Counted from the first letter of the stretch, positions 25,244 through 34,157 are shown. The stretch: DNA of 64,000 nucleotides from Marimonas arenosa (GCF_030848945.1 NZ_JANHAX010000003.1:496001-560000), one strand, 5' to 3'. The notes: generated from the letters alone by a model not told the origin. Numbers and translations are program-made.

Positions 25244-26206
25244 TCAGAAATTGGTCGCCGTGAGTTCGCGTGCGATCTGGGCGGCGATGGGGCGGGCCTC
25301 GTCGAGGCTCATGCCGGGCTGAAGGCGCTTGTCATAGAGCATCTTCAACAGCATTTCGTCATGCGTGGTGAGATAGGCGAATTCCTCGTCGTCGTTGAAG
25401 ATCGAGGGCCGTGCGCGCGGGCTGTCATTGGTGAGGCCAAGGCCCTGGGCCAGTTCCTCGTGGATGCAGGAGCGGCGCAGCAGCGGCGGGTGTTCGGCAC
25501 GGATGAGCGCGATGGCGGTCTTGTATTCGCTGCCGGTCCGGCCGCCCGGTTCGGCGACGACCAGACAATAGGTCGGTCGCGACAGGTTGCGGAATACAGC
25601 GAGCGTGCCCGAGGAAGCGCCGGGCATGATCTGGCGCACCCGGGTCAGCATCTGGTCGCGGTCATCGGCGCTCATCACCAGGACATGGAAATTCGCCGAG
25701 GTCGACCGGGTTATGCCGATCGGGTGGCCGGTGATCCGGCGCAACCGCGCCGCATAGGACGAGATGAAATCGGTGTCCGTGGCGCGATCTTCGGCGCTGA
25801 CCGTGTCGCCGAATTCGATCCGCATCCGCACCGGCTTCTGCCAGCGGTGCAGGTCGCTGATGCTGCCGTCGGCAGGGCCGACGCTGTCGAGCGGGTGTTC
25901 GTTGATAAAGGCGATACGCTCGAAATTTCGCAACAGGTCATCGGGGCCATAGCGGGTATCGGGCCCGCCGCCATCGGTGCGCATCAGCCCCTGAGCCAGA
26001 AGGTCGTTCTGCACCCGGGTATAGTAACGGCTGAGCGCCAGGCTTTCGGCCGACGGGCCCTGCGGTGTCTCGGGCTTTGCAGATTGGGTAAGCCCGGCCG
26101 GCCGTGTCTGCGGCTTGAGCGTGGGTGTCTGGGCAAGACATGCCGACAGAAGCACTGACCCTGAGAGCGTCAGAACCGCTTTTGTCAGTTTTGCCCTGAT
26201 TGCCAT
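25244..26206 (-). CDS. DUF2927 lipoprotein
   Basis: 320 residues. The N-terminus (AKLTKAVLTLSGSVLLSAC) is a lipoprotein signal with the lipobox LSAC. The body has LLRNFERIAFINEH, TGHPIGITRSTSANFHVLV and the family block SCIHEELAQGLGLTNDS, which is reminiscent of a zincin helix but lacks a second His. It should be outside the inner membrane. It starts 7 nt after the telA stop, so it is part of the same operon. The activity is unknown. Confidence 0.82.
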   Translation of the reverse strand: MAIRAKLTKAVLTLSGSVLLSACLAQTPTLKPQTRPAGLTQSAKPETPQGPSAESLALSRYYTRVQNDLLAQGLMRTDGGGPDTRYGPDDLLRNFERIAFINEHPLDSVGPADGSISDLHRWQKPVRMRIEFGDTVSAEDRATDTDFISSYAARLRRITGHPIGITRSTSANFHVLVMSADDRDQMLTRVRQIMPGASSGTLAVFRNLSRPTYCLVVAEPGGRTGSEYKTAIALIRAEHPPLLRRSCIHEELAQGLGLTNDSPRARPSIFNDDEEFAYLTTHDEMLLKMLYDKRLQPGMSLDEARPIAAQIARELTATNF

Positions 26207-26213
26207 CTGCGTG

Positions 26214-27416
26214 TCAGCCTTTTTCGGGCACCGCCGTGCCGGCGGTATCACCGAGCCCGGTCTTGCGCGCCTTGGCAGCGGCCAGCGTGTCGCGCAGTTC
26301 GGTTTCCATTTTCTTGAGTTCCTCCTCGGCGGCGGCGCGGCGTTTCTTGCCTTCGTCGGCGATTTGTAGCGATTCCTCGATCGTGCCGATCAGGTCGGCA
26401 TTGGCCTGTTTCACCGCCTCGATATCGAACACACCGCGTTCCATTTCCTCGCGGATCATCTTGTTCGACTCGCGCAGGTTGCGGGCATTGGCGGTCAAGA
26501 GTTCGTTGGTCAGATCGTTGGCATCGCGTACCGCCGCCGCGGCCTCGGCCGAACGCTGGATTGTGACGGCCTGGGCCAGCTGGGTTTCCCATAGTGGCAC
26601 GGTGTTGACCAGTGTCGAGTTGATCTTGGTGACCAGCGATTTGTCGTTTTCCTGCACCAGCCGGATCGACGGCAGCGACTGCATCGTCACCTGACGGGTG
26701 AGCTTCAGATCATGCACCCGGCGTTCGAGATCGTCGCGGGCGGCGCGCAGGTCGCGCAGTTCCTGCGCGGCCATGACCTGTTCGTCCTCGGGCGCGGCCT
26801 GAACCGCTGCTTCCCTGGCTGGAATCTCGTCGTCGTCGAGGATGCGCAGCCTTTCTTCACCGGCGGCGATGTAGAGCGCAAGCTCGTCATAGAAGGTCAG
26901 CGTCTTCTCGTAGAGCAGGTCTAGCGACTTGATATCCTTCAATAGCGTGTGCTCGTGATGCAGCAGGTTATCGGTGATCCTGTCGATCTGGCCCTGCACG
27001 GTTTCGAACCGGGCGGTGAATTTGGCGAAAGGCGCGGCGCGGCCCAGCAGTTTTTCCCACCAGGTGCGCTTGCGGCGGACGTCGAGTTCGGAGACCGAAA
27101 AGCCGCGGATGGTGGTAACGATGTCGCGCAGGGAGTCGCCCGCCGGGCCGACATCCTTGTTGCGGACATCCGCCAGCATCGCCTGGGAAATTTCCTGCAG
27201 CTCTGCCTGGGCGGCGGAGCCGAAATTCACGATCGAACCGGTGTCGGACATGTCAAGCTCGCCCATGCGTGCTTCGATCTCCTTTGACACGGTGGGGTCG
27301 GCATCCTTGAGGGCGACGACCTGTTCCGCGGCGACGGGTTCAGGCAGCACGACGGCGTTGACTTCTTCGACGAGGGCGAGCGCCTTTTGCGCCTCTTGCT
27401 GAATGGTGGTCGACAT
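26214..27416 (-). CDS. telA: TelA/KlaA-type toxic-anion resistance protein
   Basis: A 400-residue soluble, mostly helical protein. Family blocks: RKRTWWEKLLGRAAPFAKFTARFETVQGQID, LLHHEHTLLKDIKSLDLLYE, TLVNTVPLWETQLAQAV and the C-terminal coiled coil NLRESNKMIREEMERGVFD. TelA proteins are linked to tellurite, colicin and antibiotic tolerance; the biochemical activity is unknown. It sits between xpaC-like and DUF2927 genes, an association also seen in Ter-type stress systems. Confidence 0.93.
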   Translation of the reverse strand: MSTTIQQEAQKALALVEEVNAVVLPEPVAAEQVVALKDADPTVSKEIEARMGELDMSDTGSIVNFGSAAQAELQEISQAMLADVRNKDVGPAGDSLRDIVTTIRGFSVSELDVRRKRTWWEKLLGRAAPFAKFTARFETVQGQIDRITDNLLHHEHTLLKDIKSLDLLYEKTLTFYDELALYIAAGEERLRILDDDEIPAREAAVQAAPEDEQVMAAQELRDLRAARDDLERRVHDLKLTRQVTMQSLPSIRLVQENDKSLVTKINSTLVNTVPLWETQLAQAVTIQRSAEAAAAVRDANDLTNELLTANARNLRESNKMIREEMERGVFDIEAVKQANADLIGTIEESLQIADEGKKRRAAAEEELKKMETELRDTLAAAKARKTGLGDTAGTAVPEKG

Positions 27417-27444
27417 GGGAGTGTCCTTTACTGGTTAGAGCGCG

Positions 27445-28323
27445 TCATTGTTCGAGGCGCACGCCCTCACGGGCGAGCCGGTCGCGCAGAACTTCGATTT
27501 CGACGGTGAGGTCGGACTGGTTGTCGAGCAGCAGCGCGCGGGTCTTGGCGTTGAAACTTTCCTCGAGATCGGTAAGCAGCATCATGTAGTCGGAACGCGC
27601 GCCGCGGTCCTGGGTGCGGGCATAGACGTCGGCGAATTTCACCGTCGCGTCGCGAGCGCCCTGGAGGTATATGCCCATGAACTTGCGTGCCGCGGTGAGA
27701 TCGCGCGGGTCTTCCTCGACCGTGCGCAGCAGGTCACGCACGCGGGCCTGGAATCGTTCGACGCGGGCTTCGGCCTCGCGGTCGCCGGCGCGTTTGACGG
27801 CATCGCGCATGGCGGTGAGATGCGCCTCGGCCTGGTCGACATAGCGGGCGACGCGGTCGGTCTGGAACTCGTCGATGCCTACCATGCCTTTGTTCTTCAT
27901 CGGGTCGGGACCGAAGGCGAGAAAGTGCAGCACGGTGCCGGAAACGGCATAGATCAGCGGCTCGATCACCCCGGGTTTGGCGGTGAAAGCGGCGATGAAG
28001 AGGCCGGCGCCGGTGAGGACCGAGCCCAGCATCTTGCGCGGGATGGCGGGTCGGCGCGCGACCCTGCGGGCGTCATAGGCCTCTTGCGCCAGAAGCCCGT
28101 CACGGGTGAGCCAGGCGGCCAGTAACAGAATGCCCAGCGCGACGAGATTGAGCGCCAGCCCCGAAGCGCCGCCGGCAAAGGCGCGCCAGATCAGCGGTAG
28201 GGGCGCGAGGAACAGGAAATTGACCCGGCCGCCGGCCCGGGTGCGGGTGGCGCCGCGGAAGCTGCCCTGATCGCCGCCACCCTGGCCCCGTGGGCTGTGT
28301 TTGCCGCCGTAGCGCTGCGCCAT
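27445..28323 (-). CDS. XpaC-like membrane protein (5-bromo-4-chloroindolyl phosphate hydrolysis family)
   Basis: 292 residues. A glycine- and charge-rich N-terminus (about 35 residues) is followed by two pairs of hydrophobic helices (NFLFLAPLPLIWRAF, ALNLVALGILLLAAWL, then two more around residues 95-135). A cytoplasmic helical domain comes next (DRVARYVDQAEAHL, RDLLRTVEEDPRDLTAARKFMGIYLQGARDAT). XpaC proteins go with TelA in many bacteria. The ATG overlaps the stop of a 27-residue reading frame upstream (TGATG). Confidence 0.85.
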   Translation of the reverse strand: MAQRYGGKHSPRGQGGGDQGSFRGATRTRAGGRVNFLFLAPLPLIWRAFAGGASGLALNLVALGILLLAAWLTRDGLLAQEAYDARRVARRPAIPRKMLGSVLTGAGLFIAAFTAKPGVIEPLIYAVSGTVLHFLAFGPDPMKNKGMVGIDEFQTDRVARYVDQAEAHLTAMRDAVKRAGDREAEARVERFQARVRDLLRTVEEDPRDLTAARKFMGIYLQGARDATVKFADVYARTQDRGARSDYMMLLTDLEESFNAKTRALLLDNQSDLTVEIEVLRDRLAREGVRLEQ

Positions 28324-28406
28324 CACACGCCCCCCGCGATAGACACGAAGAGGATGAGCAGGAACAGCAGCACGAAGGCGAGTTTTTGAAGTCCGGTTTC
28401 CGACAT
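28323..28406 (-). CDS. 27-residue single-helix membrane peptide, first gene of the XpaC-TelA operon
   Basis: A short reading frame that translates as a charged/polar start (MSETGLQK) followed by one strongly hydrophobic helix (LAFVLLFLLILFVSIAGGV). Its TGA overlaps the ATG of the XpaC gene, the coupling pattern used in this genome's real operons. It resembles the small transmembrane partners of larger membrane proteins. No database match can be claimed; conservation beside xpaC in relatives would prove it. Confidence 0.5.
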   Translation of the reverse strand: MSETGLQKLAFVLLFLLILFVSIAGGV

Positions 28407-28553
28407 GACCCCAGCGCCCATTCAACTTGAAGATTAACCTAGGTTATGCGGCGGCGCAGCGCTAGGGGGAAGATTGGCGCGGCATTCCCGGGCGACGCGG
28501 CTTTGTCCGCGGGCTTTAAGCCAGGCTGGCCCCGGGGCACACGCTTGTCGGGG

Positions 28554-29366
28554 TCAACGCCGGCGTTTTCGTTGCGGTGTGCGGCGCGGCGTGTCCTGCG
28601 GTTTCTCGCCGTCGAGCCCAAGTTGATCGCGGACGACCCGCTGGCGGACTTCCTGCACCTCGCCGGGCTTGAGATTGCCCAGCTGGAAGGGACCGTAGGA
28701 GGTGCGGATCAACCGGTTGACGGTGAAACCGATCGCCTCCATCGCGCGGCGGATCTCTCGGTTCCGGCCTTCGCGGATCGCCACGGTGGCCCAGGCATTG
28801 GCGCCCTGCTGGCGATCGAGGCTGACGATCATCGGCTGGAAGGTTTCGCCGTCGATGGTGATGCCTTCGCGCAACGGGTCGAAACTGGCGTCCGAAGGCC
28901 GGCCCTTCATCCGCACGCGATAGCGCCGCAGCCAGCCGGTGGCGGGCAGTTCCAGCCGCCGCTTGACGGCGCCGTCGTTGGTCAGCAGCAGCAGGCCTTC
29001 GGAACTGAGGTCGAGCCGTCCCACGGTCATCACGCGCGGCAGGTCCTCGGGCAACGCGTCGAAAATCGTCGGGCGGCCTTCGGGATCCCTGGTCGTGGTC
29101 ATCAGCCCGGCGGGCTTGTGATAGAGCCAGAGCCGCGGCGGTTCCGGGGCGTCGAGCGGTTTACCGTCGACGGTGATACGATCCTTGTCCGTGACGTTGA
29201 GCGCGGCGCGGGTGATGACCGTGCCGTTGACCGCCACGCGGCCCGCCTCGATCATCCGCTCGGCCTCGCGCCGCGAGGCGAGCCCGGCCCGGGCGATGAC
29301 CTTGGCGATGCGATCGCCCTGCGGGGCGTCGCGGTCTGGTTTGTCGGAGGGCGGTTTGCGGCTCAT
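28554..29366 (-). CDS. rluB: Pseudouridine synthase, RsuA/RluB family
   Basis: 270 residues. An N-terminal S4 RNA-binding domain (DRIAKVIARAGLASRREAERMIEAGRVAVNG) and a catalytic domain with the Asp motif GRLDLSSEGLLLLTNDG and the C-terminal REGRNREIRRAMEAIG. It converts a uridine of 23S rRNA (RluB position about 2605) to pseudouridine. The tail is basic (RRTPQRKRRR). RluB rather than RluE/RsuA is chosen from the S4 domain and general similarity. Divergent from tadA. Confidence 0.9.
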   Translation of the reverse strand: MSRKPPSDKPDRDAPQGDRIAKVIARAGLASRREAERMIEAGRVAVNGTVITRAALNVTDKDRITVDGKPLDAPEPPRLWLYHKPAGLMTTTRDPEGRPTIFDALPEDLPRVMTVGRLDLSSEGLLLLTNDGAVKRRLELPATGWLRRYRVRMKGRPSDASFDPLREGITIDGETFQPMIVSLDRQQGANAWATVAIREGRNREIRRAMEAIGFTVNRLIRTSYGPFQLGNLKPGEVQEVRQRVVRDQLGLDGEKPQDTPRRTPQRKRRR

Positions 29367-29419
29367 GGTTTCGGCAATAGCGGATTGGCCGGGGCGGCGG
29401 AAGGGGCTATGGGAGGGGC

Positions 29420-29869
29420 ATGGAATTCAACGGGTTCATGCAGGCGGCGCTCGACGAGGCGCGCAAGGCCGCCGACAGGGGCGAGGTGCCGGTGGGGGCG
29501 GTGTTGGTGTCGCCGCAGGGCGAGATCGTGGCGCGGGACGGCAACCGCACGCGCGCGTTGAACGATCCGACGGCCCATGCCGAGATCCTGGTGATCCGGG
29601 CGCGTTGTGCGGAACTGGGCAGCGAGCGGCTGCCGGGGCACGATCTCTACGTCACGCTGGAGCCCTGCGCGATGTGCGCCACCGCGATGTCGGTGGCGCG
29701 GATCCGGCGGTTGTATTATGGCGCGTCCGATCCCAAGAGCGGCGGGGTGGAACACGGCGCGCGGGTGTTTACCCATCCGCAATGCCATCACGTGCCCGAG
29801 GTCTATGACGGCATCGCCGCGCGCCAGGCGGCGGAACTTCTCAAGGAGTTTTTCGCCGCGCGGCGCTGA
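29420..29869 (+). CDS. tadA: tRNA adenosine(34) deaminase
   Basis: 149 residues. Zinc and catalytic residues of the cytidine/deoxycytidylate deaminase fold are in place: H53-A-E55 and PCAMC (C83, C86). It makes inosine 34 in tRNA-Arg(ACG). Also seen are GEVPVGAVLV at the start and IRRLYYGASDPKSGGVEHG near the end. GGGAGGGG lies directly before the ATG. Divergent from rluB, as often in this order. Confidence 0.95.
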   Translation: MEFNGFMQAALDEARKAADRGEVPVGAVLVSPQGEIVARDGNRTRALNDPTAHAEILVIRARCAELGSERLPGHDLYVTLEPCAMCATAMSVARIRRLYYGASDPKSGGVEHGARVFTHPQCHHVPEVYDGIAARQAAELLKEFFAARR

Positions 29870-29879
29870 CACCGGGCCC

Positions 29880-29928
29880 GCCCCCTCACCGGCGCGCCCA
29901 CCCGCCCGCCCCGCACCGGCGAGGGGGC
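29880..29928 (+). terminator. GC stem-loop after tadA
   Basis: GCCCCCTCACCGG pairs with CCGGCGAGGGGGC (one mismatch) around a C-rich loop of about 23 nt, 11 nt after the tadA stop. There is no T run, so it is a weak or factor-aided terminator. Confidence 0.45.
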
Positions 29929-29981
29929 TCAGCGCCCGGGGATCTGGCTGGCCCGGCAGCGGTACCGGGCGGACGCCTCCG

Positions 29982-30066
29982 GCATGAGTATTTGTGCCAA
30001 GAAAGAGCCGGAGAGGCTCGTCTTGACCGGCCTGCTTCTCTTTCTTGGTGAAAATACTCATGCCGA
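29982..30066. repeat. Facing pair of GAGTATTT elements forming a long inverted repeat
   Basis: The plus-strand word ATGAGTATTTGTGCCAAGAAAGA (from 29984) faces a minus-strand word ATGAGTATTTTCACCAAGAAAGAG (from about 30062 down). The arms of roughly 24 nt can pair with few mismatches across a centre of about 30 nt. The rest of the 290-bp gap between tadA and the ABC operon has no gene. The pair marks the convergent ends of tadA and the ABC transporter genes. Confidence 0.6.
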
Positions 30067-30160
30067 CACTATGCCATCGCGACAACGCTGCCGTCTGGCG
30101 TGCACGGAGGCCGTCTTGCCGCGCCGCGCCGTCGCGCGGCGCAATCCCGCAGCGGTCTCC

Positions 30161-31144
30161 TCAGGCGTCAGCGGGACCCGGGACGTGGCAGGCGACGCGG
30201 CCCGGGCCCCTGTCTTCGAGCACCGGCGGGGTCTTGCGGCAAATGTCCCGCGCCCTTGGGCAGCGCTCGGCGAAGGCGCAGCCGGGCGGCGGGTTGATCG
30301 GACTGGGCGGGTCACCTGAGATCTTCAGCGGCCGGACATAGCCTTTCGACTTCCGCCGCGCCAGCGACGGCGCGGCCGACAGAAGCGCCTGAGTGTAGGG
30401 ATGCTGGGGGCTTTCGAACAGGGCCGTGCGGGAGGCATGTTCGACGATCTGTCCGAGATACATCACCGCCACGTCGTCGCAGACATGGCGGACCACGCCG
30501 AGGTCGTGGGAGATGAAGAGGTAGCTGAGGCCGAGTTCGGACTTCAGTTTCGCCAGCAGGTTCAGGATCTGGGCCTGGATCGCCACGTCGAGCGCCGAGA
30601 CCGGTTCGTCGCAGACCAGCAGTTTCGGGTTGGTGGTCAGCGCCCGGGCGATCGAGATGCGCTGGCGCTGGCCGCCGGAGAACTGGTGCGGGAACAGGTT
30701 GAGCTGATCCGGGCGCAGACCGACGAGCTTGAACAGCTCTTCGACGCGGGCGCGGCGGTCGTCCGGCGTGCCGATGTCCATCAGGTCGAGCGGTTCGCGC
30801 ACGATATCCGCGACCCGGGCGCGCGGGTTGAGCGAGGAATAGGGATCCTGGAAGATGAGCTGGACGTCGCGGCGGTGGGCCCGCATCTGTTCGTCTGAGA
30901 GCGACAACAGGTCATCGCCTTCGAACAGGACCTGTCCGCCGGCGGCCTCGGTCAGGCGGATCGCGGCCATGGCGGTGGTGGTCTTGCCAGAGCCGGATTC
31001 GCCGACGATTCCGAGCGCGTGGCCTTTTTCAAGCGAAAAGCTGACCTTCCGGACCGCTTCGAGCCAGGGGCGCGGGCCAAACAGGCCCTTGCGTGGCATG
31101 GCGAAGCGGACGGTGAGGTCGCGAACGTCGAGAAGCGTGCTCAT
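30161..31144 (-). CDS. Dipeptide/oligopeptide-type ABC transporter ATPase (DppF/OppF-like)
   Basis: 327 residues. Walker A GESGSGKTTT, ABC signature FSGGQRQRISIARAL, Walker B LLVCDEPVSALDV, and the C-terminal oligopeptide-transporter domain with its cysteine motif (GCAFAERCPRARDIC). It powers import together with the DppD-like ATPase. Its ATG overlaps the stop of that gene (ATGA). Last gene of the importer operon. Confidence 0.94.
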   Translation of the reverse strand: MSTLLDVRDLTVRFAMPRKGLFGPRPWLEAVRKVSFSLEKGHALGIVGESGSGKTTTAMAAIRLTEAAGGQVLFEGDDLLSLSDEQMRAHRRDVQLIFQDPYSSLNPRARVADIVREPLDLMDIGTPDDRRARVEELFKLVGLRPDQLNLFPHQFSGGQRQRISIARALTTNPKLLVCDEPVSALDVAIQAQILNLLAKLKSELGLSYLFISHDLGVVRHVCDDVAVMYLGQIVEHASRTALFESPQHPYTQALLSAAPSLARRKSKGYVRPLKISGDPPSPINPPPGCAFAERCPRARDICRKTPPVLEDRGPGRVACHVPGPADA

Positions 31145-32115
31145 ATCCGGCCCTCCTCGACGGCGTGACAGGCGGCGGGGTGGTGGCCATGGGCCGCGAG
31201 CAGCGGCTTTTCGGTCTTGCAGCGGGCATTCGTGTGTTCGCAGCGGTCGGCGAAGGCGCAGCCGGCACCAAGGAGGTGCAGCGGCGGGACGACGCCGGGG
31301 ATTTCCCTGAGCGCATGGTCCTCGCGGCCCAGCGCCGGGATGCAGTCAATCAGGCCCCGGGCGTAGGGGTGCTGCGGGAAGTCGAGCACGTCGTCGGCCT
31401 GGGCCTCTTCGATGACGCGGCCAGCATACATCACTGCAACCCGGTCGGCCATTTCCGAGATTGCGCCCATGTCGTGAGTGATGAGGATGATGGCGGCACC
31501 GAAATCGCGCTGAATTTCATTGAGCAGGTCGAAAATCTGGGCCTGGACGGTGACGTCGAGCGCGGTGGTAGGCTCGTCCGCGATGAGCACCTTGGGCCGG
31601 CAGGAAACGGCCATGGCGATCATCACCCGCTGTCGCATGCCGCCCGAAAGCTGATGGGGATAATCGCGGGCGCGGGCATCCGGCGAGGGGATGCCAACGC
31701 GGTCGAGCAGGGCGATGGCGTCCTTGAAGGCCTGATCGGGGCTGACCTTCTGGTGCAGCATGATCGCCTCGGCGATTTGGGCGCCGACGGTGAAGACCGG
31801 ATTGAGCGAGGTCATCGGCTCCTGGAAGATCATCGCGATATCTGCGCCGCGCAAGCCGCGCATGCGGGCCGGCGCCGCGCCGACCAGTTCTTCGCCTTCG
31901 AGCCTGATCGATCCGCCGGCGATCCTGCCCGGTGGCATCGGGATCAGGCCCATCGTGGCCAGCGCGGTGATCGACTTGCCGCAGCCCGACTCGCCGACGA
32001 CGCCGAGGGTTTCGCCGGCATTGACATGCAGCGACACGCCGTCGAGCGCCGTGACCTGGCCGTAGCGGGTGTTGAAGGTCACGCGGAGGTCTTCGATGGC
32101 AAGCAGCGCGCTCAT
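31141..32115 (-). CDS. Dipeptide/oligopeptide-type ABC transporter ATPase (DppD/OppD-like)
   Basis: 324 residues. Walker A GESGCGKS, signature [15 protein letters not shown], Walker [14 protein letters not shown] and the oligo_HPY tail ([17 protein letters not shown]). Heterodimer partner of the downstream ATPase. A copy of the dispersed GAGTATTT element (32151-32190) separates it from the permease gene upstream. Confidence 0.94.
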   Translation of the reverse strand: MSALLAIEDLRVTFNTRYGQVTALDGVSLHVNAGETLGVVGESGCGKSITALATMGLIPMPPGRIAGGSIRLEGEELVGAAPARMRGLRGADIAMIFQEPMTSLNPVFTVGAQIAEAIMLHQKVSPDQAFKDAIALLDRVGIPSPDARARDYPHQLSGGMRQRVMIAMAVSCRPKVLIADEPTTALDVTVQAQIFDLLNEIQRDFGAAIILITHDMGAISEMADRVAVMYAGRVIEEAQADDVLDFPQHPYARGLIDCIPALGREDHALREIPGVVPPLHLLGAGCAFADRCEHTNARCKTEKPLLAAHGHHPAACHAVEEGRI

Positions 32116-32139
32116 GGCGATGCCGGAGCGGGGGCCAGC

Positions 32140-32185
32140 CCCCGCACCCCCGGGATATTTGGGGTCAGATGAAGCAGGGGATCGG
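32140..32185 (+). repeat. GAGTATTT-type dispersed element between permease and ATPase genes
   Basis: CCCCCGCACCCCCGGGATAT then TTGGGGTCAGATGAAG. It shows the same C-run plus GATATTTGGGGTCAG word as the element between cobH and cbiX (2411-2440). Confidence 0.6.
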
Positions 32186-32188
32186 GCA

Positions 32189-33067
32189 TCATCTCTCCCT
32201 CAGTTTTGGGTTGAACGCGTCGTTGAGGCCGTCGCCGATGAGGCTGACGGCGAAGACGGTGAAGAAGATGGCGAGGCCGGGGAAGGTGACCGGCCACCAG
32301 GCGTCGAGGATGTATTCGCGGTTGGCACCGATCATCAGGCCCCAGGACATGACATTTGGATCGCCGAGGCCGAGGAAGCTGAGCCCGGCCTCGAAGAGGA
32401 TTGCGACGCCGATGGTCAAAGTGGCCGACACGATGAGCGGCGGCATGGCGTTGGGCAGGATCACCCGCCAGATGATGCGTTTGTTGCGCGCGCCGATGGC
32501 GCGGGCGGCCGTGACGTATTCGAGTTCCTTGATCTTGAGGAACTCGGCCCGTGTCAGGCGGGCGGTCTGCGGCCAGGAGACCACGCCGATGGCAATGGCG
32601 ATGGTCCAGAGCGAGGGCGAGAAAAGCGTGACCAGCACCATGGCGAAAAGCAGGGCCGGCAGGACCTGGAAGAACTCGGTGATGCGCATCAGCAGGTTAT
32701 CGACCCAGCCGCCGTAGTAGCCCGCGAGCGCGCCCAGCGTGATGCCGATCACCATAGTGATGGCCGCCGCCGCGGCGCCGACCGTGAGGGTGGGACCGCC
32801 ACCGGTCAGCATGCCGGCCATCAGGTTACGGCCGAGATAGTCGGTACCGAGCGGGAAGTCCGGGGTGACTCCGGGCGGTTCATGCGGGGCCCAGACGACC
32901 TCGAACGGGTCGCCGGCATAGAAGAACGTGCCGTAGAGCGTCGCGCCGACGATAACCGCCAGCAGCGCCACGCCAACCAGCGCCGGGATGTTGCGGCGGA
33001 ACATGCGCCAGGCTTCGAGGGCGGGGCTTTCGGCCTTGTAGGAGCTTTGCGTCGTCTGGTCGGTCAT
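32189..33067 (-). CDS. ABC importer permease (DppC/OppC-like)
   Basis: 292 residues with about six membrane helices. An OppC-type N-terminal segment is present (ALEAWRMFRRNIPALVGVALLAVIVGATLYGTFF), then LGTDYLGRNLMAGML and the EAA loop TAARAIGARNKRIIWRVILPNAMP. It forms the inner-membrane channel with the DppB-like subunit, 11 nt upstream. Confidence 0.94.
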   Translation of the reverse strand: MTDQTTQSSYKAESPALEAWRMFRRNIPALVGVALLAVIVGATLYGTFFYAGDPFEVVWAPHEPPGVTPDFPLGTDYLGRNLMAGMLTGGGPTLTVGAAAAAITMVIGITLGALAGYYGGWVDNLLMRITEFFQVLPALLFAMVLVTLFSPSLWTIAIAIGVVSWPQTARLTRAEFLKIKELEYVTAARAIGARNKRIIWRVILPNAMPPLIVSATLTIGVAILFEAGLSFLGLGDPNVMSWGLMIGANREYILDAWWPVTFPGLAIFFTVFAVSLIGDGLNDAFNPKLRER

Positions 33068-33077
33068 GGTCTGGCCC

Positions 33078-34055
33078 CTAGGATCTACCCCGGAGCCGCG
33101 GATCGGCCCAGCGATAGGAGATGTCGGTGAGGATGTTGGCGATCACCACCATGGCCGAGGCGAAGAACAGCACCCCCATGATGGTGGGATAATCCCGGCG
33201 CAGGATCGAATCGAAGGCCAGCCGCCCCATGCCGGGCCAGTTGAACACGGTTTCAACCAGCAGGGCGCCGGAGATCAGGTTGCCGAATTGCAGGCCGGCG
33301 ACGGTGAGGATCGGCAGGGCGGCGTTGCGCAGCGCGTGTTTGAAGAGCACCGATTTTTCCGACGCTCCTTTGGCGCGGGCGGTGCGGATGTAGTCGGAGC
33401 CCAGCACCTCGAGCATCGAGGCGCGGCTGAGGCGGGCGTATTGCGCCAGATAGATGATTGCGAGGGTGAAGGCGGGCAGCACCAGGTGGTGCAAAATGTC
33501 AATGGTCTGCACATACCACGCCGCATCGCGCAGCTTGACCGATTGCATGCCTTCGACCGGGAAGATCGGGAAGGACGAGGCGAAGAGGATGATCAGCATG
33601 ATCCCGGTCCAGAACACCGGCACTGCATAGCCGATGGTGGCAAACACCGAAACGAAGGCGGACATCGCCCCGTTAGGTTTGCGCGCGGCGATGACGCCGA
33701 GGAAGACGCCGAGCGCAATCGACATCAGCTGGGCGGTGATGACCAGCAGGATGGTCGGGCCGATCCGGTCGGCGATGAGTTTCGAGACTGGCTGGTTGAA
33801 GAAGAAGCTTTCACCGAGATTGCCCTGGAGCACGTTGCCGACATAGATCGCGAGCTGGGTGAGCACCGGTTTGTTGAGCCCGTATTCCTCGCGGATCGAC
33901 TCGAGCATTTCCTCGGTCGCACCGCCCATTTCACCGGCGATCACCACCGCCGGGTCGCCGGGTGCAAGGCGGATCAACAGAAAATTCAGCACCACGACGC
34001 CCAGCATGAGCAGGAGCCCGTAGCCGGTGCGGCGAAGGAGGTAGGAGCTGGACAT
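33078..34055 (-). CDS. ABC importer permease (DppB/OppB-like)
   Basis: 325 residues, six helices. It opens YLLRRTGYGLLLMLGVVVLNFLLIRLAPGDPA, the DppB signature. The EAA-like loop is YIRTARAKGASEKSVLFKHALRNAALP. It pairs with the DppC-like protein and lies 102 nt downstream of the binding-protein gene, with a stable stem-loop between them. Confidence 0.94.
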   Translation of the reverse strand: MSSSYLLRRTGYGLLLMLGVVVLNFLLIRLAPGDPAVVIAGEMGGATEEMLESIREEYGLNKPVLTQLAIYVGNVLQGNLGESFFFNQPVSKLIADRIGPTILLVITAQLMSIALGVFLGVIAARKPNGAMSAFVSVFATIGYAVPVFWTGIMLIILFASSFPIFPVEGMQSVKLRDAAWYVQTIDILHHLVLPAFTLAIIYLAQYARLSRASMLEVLGSDYIRTARAKGASEKSVLFKHALRNAALPILTVAGLQFGNLISGALLVETVFNWPGMGRLAFDSILRRDYPTIMGVLFFASAMVVIANILTDISYRWADPRLRGRS

Positions 34056-34126
34056 GGCGCAGGTCTCGCGGTTCAGACAGTCCGCGCTCCGGACCTGATC
34101 CGGGGCCTCCTGGGATAGCCAAGAGG

Positions 34127-34146
34127 CCCCGGCACGGAGGCCGGGG
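34127..34146 (-). other. Stem-loop between binding-protein and permease genes
   Basis: CCCCGGC-ACGGAG-GCCGGGG, a perfect 7-bp stem with a 6-nt loop just after the binding-protein stop. Such hairpins commonly protect the upstream message or limit read-through, so that binding protein exceeds permease. Confidence 0.55.
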
Positions 34147-34157
34147 CGCGAGGGGCC

